Translations under genes and position numbers: made by a program
Notes under the pieces: model-generated
What the model was told of the DNA's origin: nothing
Seen by the model: only the letters and a program-made list of their open reading frames with translations
Databases searched by the model: none
Part shown: positions 33,370-41,509 of the stretch, piece after piece
Layout of the letters: each line of letters begins with the position of its first letter
Position numbering within the stretch: the stretch's first letter is position 1
Origin: an uncultured Bacilli bacterium
GTDB lineage: Bacteria > Bacillota_I > Bacilli_A > RF39 > UBA660
Direction: 5' to 3'
DNA length: 64,000 nt
Assembly: GCA_934090935.1 (NCBI GenBank)
Contig: CAKOKD010000003.1
Coordinates: 1 to 64,000, forward strand

Positions 33370-34914
33370 TTATTTAGATTTTATAAGTTTAATTTTATTA
33401 ATAATAATTCCAAAAATTGAGACAATTAAACCAATTATATAGAAGAATATGTTATCACTTGTTTTAGGATTTTCTATTTCAGATTCATTTTCTTTTTCTT
33501 CTTCTGTTTCTTTATTTTCTTTTAATTTGTAAGATATTTTTATATCAATATCTTCCTCTCCACATATGAATTTTAATATATTATCTTTAACTAAATTTAA
33601 ATTTTCTTTTCCATTTATTAAAACACTTTTAAGTTCGTATCCATCTTCTGGTATAAGTTTAAGAGTTACTTCATCTCCTGATAAAGCTTCAGTCGTTGAT
33701 AATTCATATTTACCACCATCACTTACAGAAGCTTTTATATTAGCCATAAAATATGCATAAATATCCTCAGTACGTTGAATGTTATAATCAGCCAATGTTC
33801 TTTCATCTTTAAGAACTTTATCTTTAAATTTAATAACTAATCTTTCTTTAGGTAATTTAGTCCTGCTAGAATACATTTCTTTAACGTTTTCTATAGATTC
33901 TCCAGTTTCAAAGTTAAAAGGAAATTTGTCACCTTTATAATTTATTACATATTTAAATTTATTTTCAAATACCTCAAGTAGTTCATTTTCATCTAAGTCT
34001 AAAGAGGTTAATAAAGTATCATCAGTTAATTCTTTATTCTTAAAAAACACATATTTAGCATTTAATTTTTCTTTTAACAATTGTACTGTATAAGGAGATT
34101 TTATCTCTACTTTCGTTGTTCTATAAGTATCTAATCTTACTTCATATAAATAAGATAACTTATTATAAGTTTTATTTGAAAATAAGTCTTTATCTAAATA
34201 GTTTAAAAGAATACGATGAGATCCGCAAATATATCCACTAAATATATCTTTTATTACTTCCCATTTATTTTCAGTTAAATCAATATCAGCATTAATATTA
34301 AAATGTTTATTTTCAAAAGTAATGTTTTCTTTATTCACTAAATATGCAAGTCCAGCTAGTTCTTTAGCATTATTAATATCATAATAATTAGTAGTTTCTA
34401 CATACCAACTAGTATCATAGTTATTTGTATCCAACCAACTTGCAGCAAAAGTATTATATGGGAATAAAAGTATGCTTGATATAGCCGCAGTAGCAATTAT
34501 TCTTTTAAATGGATTAATTTTTTTATAATCAGGTATTTCTAAAATTTTTGCTTTGTCAAAAGAATACGTTCCTTTATGTGTTAAAGAAATGCTATAAATG
34601 GAATCATCTCTTTGATTATCAAAACTAAATGTGTAAAAATTATTATCATCTATAAAAGGTATTTTTAAAATACAATAATTTTCTTTATTAACTTTATCTC
34701 TTCTTTTTAGATTTCCATCTATATCTATATATAACTTTCCAGGAGCTAGTAATTCACTTTCAAAAGCTTTGATTGAGTCATTTAAACTTTCTGTAAAAAA
34801 AACATATTCATCTTTTGAAATTATAGCTTTATCTTTTAAAATGCTTTCTACATTTTCTTTCAATGTATAATGATATAAATATTTTGTTTTTGGGTTTACC
34901 TTTTTAATTTTCAT
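33370..34914 (-). CDS. Sortase B substrate with N-terminal cytosolic-type domain and ubiquitin-like domain
   Basis: 514 residues, with a strong AGGAGAG ribosome site. Residues 1-130 look cytosolic and begin Y-L-Y-H-Y-T-L-K-E-N-V-E-S-I-L, recalling the start of some ADP-ribosyltransferase folds, weakly. A signal-like helix (137-156, ending N-T-F-A-A) follows. About 257-320 is a degenerate ubiquitin-like region; about 322-392 is a clear one, with E-S-I-E-N-V-K and E-R-T-L-A-D-Y-N-I-Q at the positions of T-I-E-N-V-K and G-R-T-L-S-D-Y-N-I-Q in ubiquitin. A beta region, acidic linker and N-P-K-T-S-D-N sorting signal end it. No C-terminal diglycine. A signal peptide placed 137 residues in is unusual. 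Confidence 0.8.
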   Translation of the reverse strand: MKIKKVNPKTKYLYHYTLKENVESILKDKAIISKDEYVFFTESLNDSIKAFESELLAPGKLYIDIDGNLKRRDKVNKENYCILKIPFIDDNNFYTFSFDNQRDDSIYSISLTHKGTYSFDKAKILEIPDYKKINPFKRIIATAAISSILLFPYNTFAASWLDTNNYDTSWYVETTNYYDINNAKELAGLAYLVNKENITFENKHFNINADIDLTENKWEVIKDIFSGYICGSHRILLNYLDKDLFSNKTYNKLSYLYEVRLDTYRTTKVEIKSPYTVQLLKEKLNAKYVFFKNKELTDDTLLTSLDLDENELLEVFENKFKYVINYKGDKFPFNFETGESIENVKEMYSSRTKLPKERLVIKFKDKVLKDERTLADYNIQRTEDIYAYFMANIKASVSDGGKYELSTTEALSGDEVTLKLIPEDGYELKSVLINGKENLNLVKDNILKFICGEEDIDIKISYKLKENKETEEEKENESEIENPKTSDNIFFYIIGLIVSIFGIIINKIKLIKSK

Positions 34915-34973
34915 AAAACTCTCCTTACCTATAATATAACATTATCGCATTTATGTTTACAAGATTAATTTAT

Positions 34974-35003
34974 TATAAAAAAATAGCTAAAATTAGCTAT
35001 TTT
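34974..35003 (-). terminator. Terminator after the Fic gene
   Basis: AAAATAGCTAA/TTAGCTATTTT stem with two-base spacer and T run on the minus strand; overlaps the Fic stop. Confidence 0.8.
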
Positions 35004-35601
35004 GATCTAAATCTTCAAGTTTATAAGTGTAATATCCTTCATATTGATAACTAGTATCAATACCTTTCATAAATACTAATCTATCATTTACTTTATCTGT
35101 AAGCGCATTTTGAAGTAGCAGCTTTATTTCTGTATCTTTTACAGGGCTTCTTTCCATAGCAAGCAAATAGTCTTCTTTATCCACTTTGCTCCAATCAATA
35201 ACCTTATTTAATTCTTTTTTTAAAATCATATCTAACCAGATACGTGTACTTCTTCCATTACCTTCTCTAAATGGATGTGCAATATTCATTTCAACATATT
35301 TTTTTACTATATCTTCAAAACTTGTTTGAGGCATATCATCTATTTTTTTTAAAACATCTTCTAGATACATACATGATGCAAACCTAAAATTACCTTTAGC
35401 AATATTTTCTTTTCGTATTTTACCAGCAAATGAATATATATCTTCAAACAAAAATTTGTGTATTTTTGATAATCCTTTATAAGTTCCAACTGCAACATTT
35501 TCTATTTCACTTCTGTCAAATAATTTTAATGCTTTTAATTTTGATATTTTTTCTTCTTTTGCAAAATCATGTTGAATATTATTATGTTTATTTTCTAACA
35601 T
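34993..35601 (-). CDS. Fic-domain protein (AMP-transferase-type)
   Basis: 202 residues. Complete Fic motif H-P-F-R-E-G-N-G-R-S-T-R near 113, so catalysis is likely intact; Fic enzymes transfer AMP or related groups to target Ser/Thr/Tyr. The flap region (N-I-A-K-G-N-F-R-F-A) lies upstream. No inhibitory (S/T)xxxE(G/N) helix was found in the protein, and no antitoxin gene is adjacent, unlike class I Fic systems. Separated from the ubiquitin-like surface gene by a terminator. It lacks a signal peptide. Confidence 0.87.
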   Translation of the reverse strand: MLENKHNNIQHDFAKEEKISKLKALKLFDRSEIENVAVGTYKGLSKIHKFLFEDIYSFAGKIRKENIAKGNFRFASCMYLEDVLKKIDDMPQTSFEDIVKKYVEMNIAHPFREGNGRSTRIWLDMILKKELNKVIDWSKVDKEDYLLAMERSPVKDTEIKLLLQNALTDKVNDRLVFMKGIDTSYQYEGYYTYKLEDLDQNS

Positions 35602-35805
35602 AATTATCTCCTTAAAGTATATATATTATACCATAATTTTTAATCCCCTTAGTGTTTACCATTTAAATTTATTCTTCTAGAAAAAAAGTTTCTAATATTT
35701 TTCTCGTATTATTCCTATGCTATAAATTATACATAAAGCCTAGTTGTGAAAACTAAGCTTTTAATGACTTTAAAGTTCTAAAATTTTCTTAAATTATTTC
35801 AAATA

Positions 35806-36351
35806 TTATAATTCATTTTTTGTTATTGAATAATAAATTACACTTGCTCTCTTTCCATCTGGATCAATTTTTCTATCTCTTAATGTTCCATCATATTTCA
35901 TTCCGGATTTTTCCATTACCTTTCCACTTGCTGGATTGGAAGATCTATAATTTGCTTCTACTAAATAAAAATCTTCTTCAGTTAATAAATATTCTATTAC
36001 TCTTCTTAATACTTCTGATGCATATCCGTTGTTCCAATATTTAGAACCATAGCAATATCCTAATGATATTGTTCTATTTTTTATACTTTTACCTTCTTCA
36101 CATATGCTACCAATTACTTCGTGAGTATCTTTTTTTTCAACTATCCAGTTATAATTACCATCTTCATATTTAGAAATCCACTTTTCGATTATGTTTCTTG
36201 TTTCTTTGACGTTCTTATGGATATTCCAAGCGAGATATTTATTAACTTTGGAATCCGTTGCCCAATTATTAAACATACCCTCAGTATCATCTAAAGTAAA
36301 TTTCCTTAAGATTAATCTTTTAGTCTCTAAAGTCTTTGTACCCATATTCAT
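35806..36351 (-). CDS. RimJ/RimL-type GNAT acetyltransferase
   Basis: 181 residues from the ATG at 36351; an upstream GTG lies too close to the AGGATG ribosome site. GNAT features: T-K-R-L-I-L-R-K-F-T near the start, G-S-I-C-E-E (strand 4), S-L-G-Y-C-Y-G-S-K-Y-W-N-N-G-Y-A (acetyl-CoA loop) and the C-terminal N-P-A-S-G-K-V-M-E-K-S-G-M. Substrate could be a ribosomal protein N-terminus or a small molecule. Monocistronic by layout. Confidence 0.85.
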   Translation of the reverse strand: MNMGTKTLETKRLILRKFTLDDTEGMFNNWATDSKVNKYLAWNIHKNVKETRNIIEKWISKYEDGNYNWIVEKKDTHEVIGSICEEGKSIKNRTISLGYCYGSKYWNNGYASEVLRRVIEYLLTEEDFYLVEANYRSSNPASGKVMEKSGMKYDGTLRDRKIDPDGKRASVIYYSITKNEL

Positions 36352-36381
36352 ATTATTCACATCCTACATTAATTTTACCAT

Positions 36382-36412
36382 AAAAAAACTAAGATATAAA
36401 ATTATCTTAGTT
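36382..36412 (-). terminator. Terminator after ppdK
   Basis: AACTAAGATA/TATCTTAGTT stem and seven-T tail on the minus strand. Confidence 0.85.
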
Positions 36413-36420
36413 AATTTCTA

Positions 36421-39057
36421 CTAATTATTACTTTTTTCTTTAATAGCAGCTTGTGCAGCAGCAAGACGCGCTACTGGAACTCTAAATGGTGAGCATGAAA
36501 CATAATCAAGTCCAACATTGTGATAGAATTCGATTGATTTAGGATCTCCACCAGTTTCTCCACATACTCCTAAATGAATATCAGGTCTAGTAGATTTTCC
36601 TAACTTAACAGCTGTTTCAATTAGTTTTCCAACACCTTTTTGATCAAGTGTTTTAAATGGATCTTCTTCATAGATTTTTTTGTCATAATATGATGGTAAG
36701 AATTTACCAGCATCATCTCTTGAGAATCCAAATGTCATTTGAGTTAAATCGTTAGTTCCAAATGAGAAGAATTCAGCTTGTTCAGCAATTTCATCTGCAG
36801 TTAATGCAGCTCTTGGAATTTCGATCATAGTACCAACTTTGTAATTAAGTTCAATACCAGCAGATGCTATTTCTTCATCAGCAGTTTGAGTAACTACATC
36901 TTTAACATATTTTAACTCTTTAACTTCACCAACTAATGGAATCATTATTTCAGGAACAACATTCCAATCAGCATGTTTTTTCTTAGTATTAATTGCAGCT
37001 CTAATAACTGCTTTAGTTTGCATTTTTGCAATTTCAGGATATGTTACTGCAAGTCTACATCCACGATGTCCCATCATTGGATTAAATTCATGTAAAGATG
37101 CAATAATTTCTTTAATTCTTTCAACTGATTTACCTTGAGCATCAGCAAGTTTTTTAATATCTGCTTCTTCAGTTGGAACGAATTCATGTAGAGGTGGATC
37201 TAAGTAACGAATTACTACTGAATCACCCTCTAAAGCTTCATATAAAGCTTCAAAATCACTTTGTTGATAAGGTAAAATCTTATCAAGTGCAGCTTCTCTT
37301 TCTTCTAAAGTATCAGCACAAATCATTTCTCTAAATGCAGCAATTCTATCTTCTTCGAAGAACATATGCTCAGTACGGCAAAGTCCAATACCTTCAGCAC
37401 CAAGTTCATGAGCTTTTTTAGCATCTCTTGGAGTATCAGCATTAGTTCTAACACGAAGTCTTCTAAATTTATCTGCCCATGACATAACTCTTTCAAATTC
37501 ACCTACGATTGTTGCATCAACTGTTGGGATAATTCCATCATAAATGCATCCAGTAGTACCATCAATTGAGATATAATCTCCTTCATGGAATGTTTTTCCA
37601 GCAAGAGTAAATTTCTTGTTTTCTTCGTCCATAGCGATGTCTCCACAACCAGAAACACAGCAAGTTCCCATACCACGAGCAACAACTGCAGCATGGCTAG
37701 TCATACCACCACGAACTGTTAAAATTCCTTGACTTGCTTTCATACCAGTAATATCTTCTGGAGAAGTTTCAAGTCTAACAAGTACAACTTTTTCTCCTTT
37801 TCCACCGATACCTTCTCTTTCAGCATCCTCTGCAGAGAAAACGATTTTTCCACATGCAGCACCAGGAGATGCTCCTAATCCTTTACCAATTGGAGTTGCT
37901 TTCTTTAGCTCTTCAGTATCAAATTGTGGATGAAGTAATGTATCTAAGTTACGAGGATCTATCATAGCAACAGCCTCTTCTTCAGTACGCATTCCTTCAT
38001 CAACTAGATCACAAGCGATTTTTAAAGCAGCTTTAGCTGTACGTTTACCATTTCTAGTTTGTAACATATAAAGTTTACCATGTTCAACAGTAAATTCCAT
38101 ATCTTGCATGTCTCTATAATGACTTTCAAGAGTTGCACAAACTTCTTTAAATTGTTTAAATGCTTCTGGGAATTTTTCTTCCATTTCAGAAATATGCATT
38201 GGAGTTCTAACACCAGCAACAACATCTTCACCTTGTGCATTTGTTAAGAATTCACCAAATAAACCTTTTTCTCCAGTAGCTGGGTCACGAGTGAATGCAA
38301 CACCTGTACCACAATCATCACCCATATTACCAAATGCCATAGATTGAACATTTACAGCAGTTCCCCATGAATAAGGAATGTCATTGTCTCTTCTATAAAC
38401 ATTTGCTCTTGGATTATCCCATGAACGGAATACAGCTTTGATTGCTCCCATTAATTGAACTTTAGGATCACTTGGGAAATCTTCACCAATTTTTGATTTA
38501 TATTCTGCTTTAAATTGATCAGCAAGTTCATGTAAATCTTCAGCAGTAAGTTCTACATCAAGTTTTACACCTTTCTTTTCTTTCATTTGATCAATTAATT
38601 CTTCGAAGTATTTCTTTCCTACTTCCATAACTACATCAGAATACATTTGAATAAATCTTCTATAGCAATCCCATGCCCAACGAGGGTTTCCAGATTTTTC
38701 TGCAAGTACTTTAACTACATCTTCATTTAAACCTAAATTAAGAATAGTATCCATCATACCTGGCATTGAAGCTCTTGCTCCAGATCTAACTGAAACTAAT
38801 AATGGGTTTTCTAAGTCTCCAAATTTCTTTCCAGTTATCTCTTCCATTTTAGTTATATACTCATTTATTTGAGATTGAATTTCTTCGTTGATTTCTCTTC
38901 CATCCTCATAATATTGAGTACATGCTTCGGTAGTAATAGTGAAACCTTGAGGTACTGGTAAACCGATATTAGTCATTTCTGCTAAGTTAGCACCTTTACC
39001 ACCAAGTAAGTTTCTCATATTAGCGTTACCTTCAGTAAATAAATATACGTATTTCAT
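36421..39057 (-). CDS. ppdK: Pyruvate, phosphate dikinase
   Basis: 878 residues from the ATG at 39057; the ATG six bases upstream is too near the AGG. It interconverts pyruvate, ATP and phosphate with PEP, AMP and pyrophosphate. Landmarks: N-terminal ATP-grasp (G-G-K-G-A-N-L-A-E-M), the phosphohistidine loop G-G-M-T-S-H-A-A-V-V-A-R-G near 455, and the PEP-binding TIM barrel (G-I-G-L-C-R-T-E-H-M-F; L-G-V-C-G-E-T-G-G-D-P). It suits anaerobic glycolysis using pyrophosphate. Codon composition is somewhat GC-richer than neighbours, as expected for a highly expressed gene. Confidence 0.97.
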   Translation of the reverse strand: MKYVYLFTEGNANMRNLLGGKGANLAEMTNIGLPVPQGFTITTEACTQYYEDGREINEEIQSQINEYITKMEEITGKKFGDLENPLLVSVRSGARASMPGMMDTILNLGLNEDVVKVLAEKSGNPRWAWDCYRRFIQMYSDVVMEVGKKYFEELIDQMKEKKGVKLDVELTAEDLHELADQFKAEYKSKIGEDFPSDPKVQLMGAIKAVFRSWDNPRANVYRRDNDIPYSWGTAVNVQSMAFGNMGDDCGTGVAFTRDPATGEKGLFGEFLTNAQGEDVVAGVRTPMHISEMEEKFPEAFKQFKEVCATLESHYRDMQDMEFTVEHGKLYMLQTRNGKRTAKAALKIACDLVDEGMRTEEEAVAMIDPRNLDTLLHPQFDTEELKKATPIGKGLGASPGAACGKIVFSAEDAEREGIGGKGEKVVLVRLETSPEDITGMKASQGILTVRGGMTSHAAVVARGMGTCCVSGCGDIAMDEENKKFTLAGKTFHEGDYISIDGTTGCIYDGIIPTVDATIVGEFERVMSWADKFRRLRVRTNADTPRDAKKAHELGAEGIGLCRTEHMFFEEDRIAAFREMICADTLEEREAALDKILPYQQSDFEALYEALEGDSVVIRYLDPPLHEFVPTEEADIKKLADAQGKSVERIKEIIASLHEFNPMMGHRGCRLAVTYPEIAKMQTKAVIRAAINTKKKHADWNVVPEIMIPLVGEVKELKYVKDVVTQTADEEIASAGIELNYKVGTMIEIPRAALTADEIAEQAEFFSFGTNDLTQMTFGFSRDDAGKFLPSYYDKKIYEEDPFKTLDQKGVGKLIETAVKLGKSTRPDIHLGVCGETGGDPKSIEFYHNVGLDYVSCSPFRVPVARLAAAQAAIKEKSNN

Positions 39058-39112
39058 ATCCATATCCTTTCTTGTACCTAACTATTATATCAACTTTACA
39101 TTTATATTGGCA

Positions 39113-39152
39113 ATAAAAAACACACAATTTTGTAAAGAAAATCATGTGTTTA
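39113..39152 (-). terminator. Terminator after khpA
   Basis: AAACACA/TGTGTTT stem with a large loop, T run on the minus strand; the loop contains a second weaker pairing. Confidence 0.5.
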
Positions 39153-39166
39153 CTGTAAATATAATT

Positions 39167-39418
39167 TTAGAACGAATCAATGTTAATTCTAACTCGATTT
39201 ATTCCCATATTATATGCAGCAGCTTGAATAAGTGTACGAATAGCTGAAGCCATTTTTCCACCTCTACCAATAACTACTCCCATATCACTTTCATGAACAA
39301 TTATTTCAAGTTGAATTATGTCCTCATCACCTAAAAATTCTTGTACTTTAACCATATCTGGTTCTTTTACTAAAGACTTAACTAAATTTTCAGTAAAAGT
39401 AACTAATTCCGTATGCAT
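39167..39418 (-). CDS. khpA: KH-domain RNA-binding protein KhpA
   Basis: 83 residues, single KH domain with V-V-I-G-R-G-G-K-M-A-S-A-I (GxxG loop at R-G-G-K). KhpA (YlqC) pairs with KhpB and binds RNAs affecting cell division and elongation. It lies two bases after rpsP, the conserved Firmicute order. The usual ffh, rimM and trmD partners are not here. Confidence 0.93.
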   Translation of the reverse strand: MHTELVTFTENLVKSLVKEPDMVKVQEFLGDEDIIQLEIIVHESDMGVVIGRGGKMASAIRTLIQAAAYNMGINRVRINIDSF

Positions 39419-39420
39419 AA

Positions 39421-39696
39421 TTACTTACCTTCTTTTTTAGTGTTTTTGTATTTAGCCCAGATACCTTTTTTAGTTAATAGGTTTTTAACTGTATCAGTTG
39501 GTTGAGCACCATTATTTAACCATTTAAGAGCTTTTTCTTCATCAATAGTGATGCTTTCTTCTTTTTTAACTGGATCATAAGTACCAACAGTTTCAATAAA
39601 TCTTCCATCTCTTGGACTTCTAGAATCAGCAGCTACAACTCTATAGAAAGGTTTTTGTTTAGATCCCATTCTTTTTAATCTTAATTTAACAGCCAT
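39421..39696 (-). CDS. rpsP: 30S ribosomal protein S16
   Basis: 91 residues. S16 signatures: M-A-V-K-L-R-L-K-R-M-G-S-K-Q-K-P-F-Y-R-V-V and R-D-G-R-F-I-E-T-V-G-T-Y-D-P. Ribosome site AGGAGGCAT before the ATG. Co-transcribed with khpA. Confidence 0.97.
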   Translation of the reverse strand: MAVKLRLKRMGSKQKPFYRVVAADSRSPRDGRFIETVGTYDPVKKEESITIDEEKALKWLNNGAQPTDTVKNLLTKKGIWAKYKNTKKEGK

Positions 39697-39736
39697 CTTT
39701 TATGCCTCCTTTTTTCTATAAGTATATTAACATAGA

Positions 39737-39772
39737 GAAAAAAACATGTCAACCTTTTTTGGTTGACATATA
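39737..39772 (-). terminator. Terminator after family member 4
   Basis: ATGTCAACC/GGTTGACAT stem with six-A loop and T run on the minus strand. Confidence 0.85.
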
Positions 39773-39781
39773 TATAAATAT

Positions 39782-41293
39782 TTATTTTACTACATATGGA
39801 TTCGTAGTTGTTCCTTCACCAGTTGGCTCAACAACTGTTCCAGATTTTAAAGAAATTACAGGGCGAACGCTACCATTATAATCTACAAAAGTAAGACTGG
39901 TAACGCCTGCAACAGCAATAAGCCCTACTTCAGCAGCTCCATCATAGTATTTTACAGTAGGAGAAAAAGTCCAATAATAGGTATTTGTATTTAAATAATT
40001 TGTTTCATCCTTAAAATTATTTTTATCGGAATAACATGTGTTAAATCCAGCAAGTATTACTTCATCTAATGTTATTAATCCAACTGGATAAGTAAGTTTT
40101 CCATTTCCATTTTTAACATCTACTGTAAATTTATCATTGCCATTAAGACAAGCTAAACTTGGATTTGGATTGTTAGAATAATATGATGCTCTGTGTGTTG
40201 CTCCATAAAATGTTGCAGTATTACTATATCCTAAAGCTCCATATGATGACATTGATGTATCACCTATTGAACTTGCATCATATGCTTTTGTACTTCTATC
40301 ATTACAAAATACTGTATCTTCTAATTTTAATGTTGCTGTTTCATCAAAATTTTGACTATACCAATTTTCTATATATGTTTTTATTGTAGAATTATTTTTG
40401 TTTTCGTGTGTCGATGCATATGTATTACTTCCTGGTGTTCCATACATATATCCGACATACGCATTATCAGTATGAATTTTATTCCACTCACTTCTACCAA
40501 CTTGAGTTTCTTCTCCTGTATTATCACATTTACCATCTGTTGGTGTTCCATTATATATTATTTTTACTCCACCGGTTTCTGTTGTTCTTATTATCTTCCA
40601 GCACATATCATTAAATATAATATTATTATTTACTTTATCTGCATCTCCTCTATAATAATATACTGGAACATTTCCATCTGTTGCAGTTGTTGTATAGATT
40701 CCATTTGTTCCACTTACTCCTGAACGTACTTTATAATTTATCGCTGTTGTTGTATCAGCATTATTTTTTATCATATTATATAGATTTATTGAACCAACAC
40801 CTAATACGTCTCTTTCTACGGCATTAAATGTTAATTCACATATATATTCTTCATTTACTTCTTCTGTTGATGCCTTTTTTAATGTTACTGTTAATGTTCC
40901 ATTCAATGTTTCTTTAGCTTTAACTACTGTTGCACTATTTTCAAGTTCATTTTTGATACTTGTATATTTTGCTGGTGTATTATCTTTTACTTTACAATTT
41001 ACTTGTACTTCAGCATCATAGTTTGCTGAATTGTTTGTTACTTCATATGTAAGTGTTGATGAGTCTCCTACTTTACTTAAGTCTTTACTTGTAAATGTTA
41101 TTACTTTCTTTGTGTCATCTACTATAGATGAGTATACATCTTCTTCATCTAATGAAGCTTTGGTAAATATTACTGAAAAATCTTCATTGTTTTCGGATAC
41201 TCTTGCATTTCCATTTATTATTAATGTCGTTGATACTGCTGCGAATCCAATCATCATAAAAACAATTACAATTATTATTGCACTTTTCTTCAT
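39782..41293 (-). CDS. Surface protein family member 4: anchor module plus WTFSP/VRPVISL-type domain
   Basis: 503 residues. Residues 1-161 are the shared module, here closest to member 2. The C-terminal module has Y-K-V-R-S-G-V-S-G-T-N-G-I-Y, C-W-K-I-I-R-T-T-E-T-G-G-V-K, W-N-K-I-H-T-D-N-A-Y-V-G-Y, then Y-Y-W-T-F-S-P and V-R-P-V-I-S-L-K-S-G-T-V. The stretch between W-T-F-S-P and V-R-P-V is the likely binding surface of a C-type-lectin-like fold. It ends T-N-P-Y-V-V-K. Preceded by the G8 element and the 170-base repeat; sits alone between rpsP and the LCP gene with its own terminator. Confidence 0.85.
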   Translation of the reverse strand: MKKSAIIIVIVFMMIGFAAVSTTLIINGNARVSENNEDFSVIFTKASLDEEDVYSSIVDDTKKVITFTSKDLSKVGDSSTLTYEVTNNSANYDAEVQVNCKVKDNTPAKYTSIKNELENSATVVKAKETLNGTLTVTLKKASTEEVNEEYICELTFNAVERDVLGVGSINLYNMIKNNADTTTAINYKVRSGVSGTNGIYTTTATDGNVPVYYYRGDADKVNNNIIFNDMCWKIIRTTETGGVKIIYNGTPTDGKCDNTGEETQVGRSEWNKIHTDNAYVGYMYGTPGSNTYASTHENKNNSTIKTYIENWYSQNFDETATLKLEDTVFCNDRSTKAYDASSIGDTSMSSYGALGYSNTATFYGATHRASYYSNNPNPSLACLNGNDKFTVDVKNGNGKLTYPVGLITLDEVILAGFNTCYSDKNNFKDETNYLNTNTYYWTFSPTVKYYDGAAEVGLIAVAGVTSLTFVDYNGSVRPVISLKSGTVVEPTGEGTTTNPYVVK

Positions 41294-41465
41294 TTAAATA
41301 CACCTCATCTATTTTTATTTTATAATACCCCCCCCGATTTTCAAGGGTATTATTTTGTTTTACATTACTTTTGTCGTCTTTTTTATTTTGCTCTCCTATT
41401 ATTTCTTATATTATACAACATTTTTATTGTATTTTGTGTATTCATTTTTATTATGTGTAAAGTGT
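41294..41465 (-). repeat. Upstream repeat, copy B (member 4)
   Basis: Nearly the same as the blocks at 2332-2505 and 53233-53405, differing by scattered substitutions only; includes the promoter element, the extended -10-like TTGTATAAT-type sequence region and the AGGAG purine run. Confidence 0.75.
41317..41364 (-). promoter_or_regulatory. G8 promoter element of member 4
   Basis: TAAAAT (41317-41322), eight G (41328-41335), TTGAAA (41339-41344) with a 16-base spacer, and TGTAAA upstream at the same distance as in the other copies. Confidence 0.6.
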
Positions 41466-41475
41466 GTTTATTTTA

Positions 41476-41509
41476 TAAAAAAATCACAACTAAGTTGCGA
41501 TTTTTTTTA
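41476..41509 (-). terminator. Terminator after the LCP gene
   Basis: AAATCGCAAC/GTTGTGATTT stem (one mismatch) with short loop and T run on the minus strand. Confidence 0.75.

Noticed and set aside
35735..35770. Hairpin after the GNAT gene as a terminator
   Set aside because: Stem of about ten bases with mismatches and only a short T run on either strand; too weak to call.
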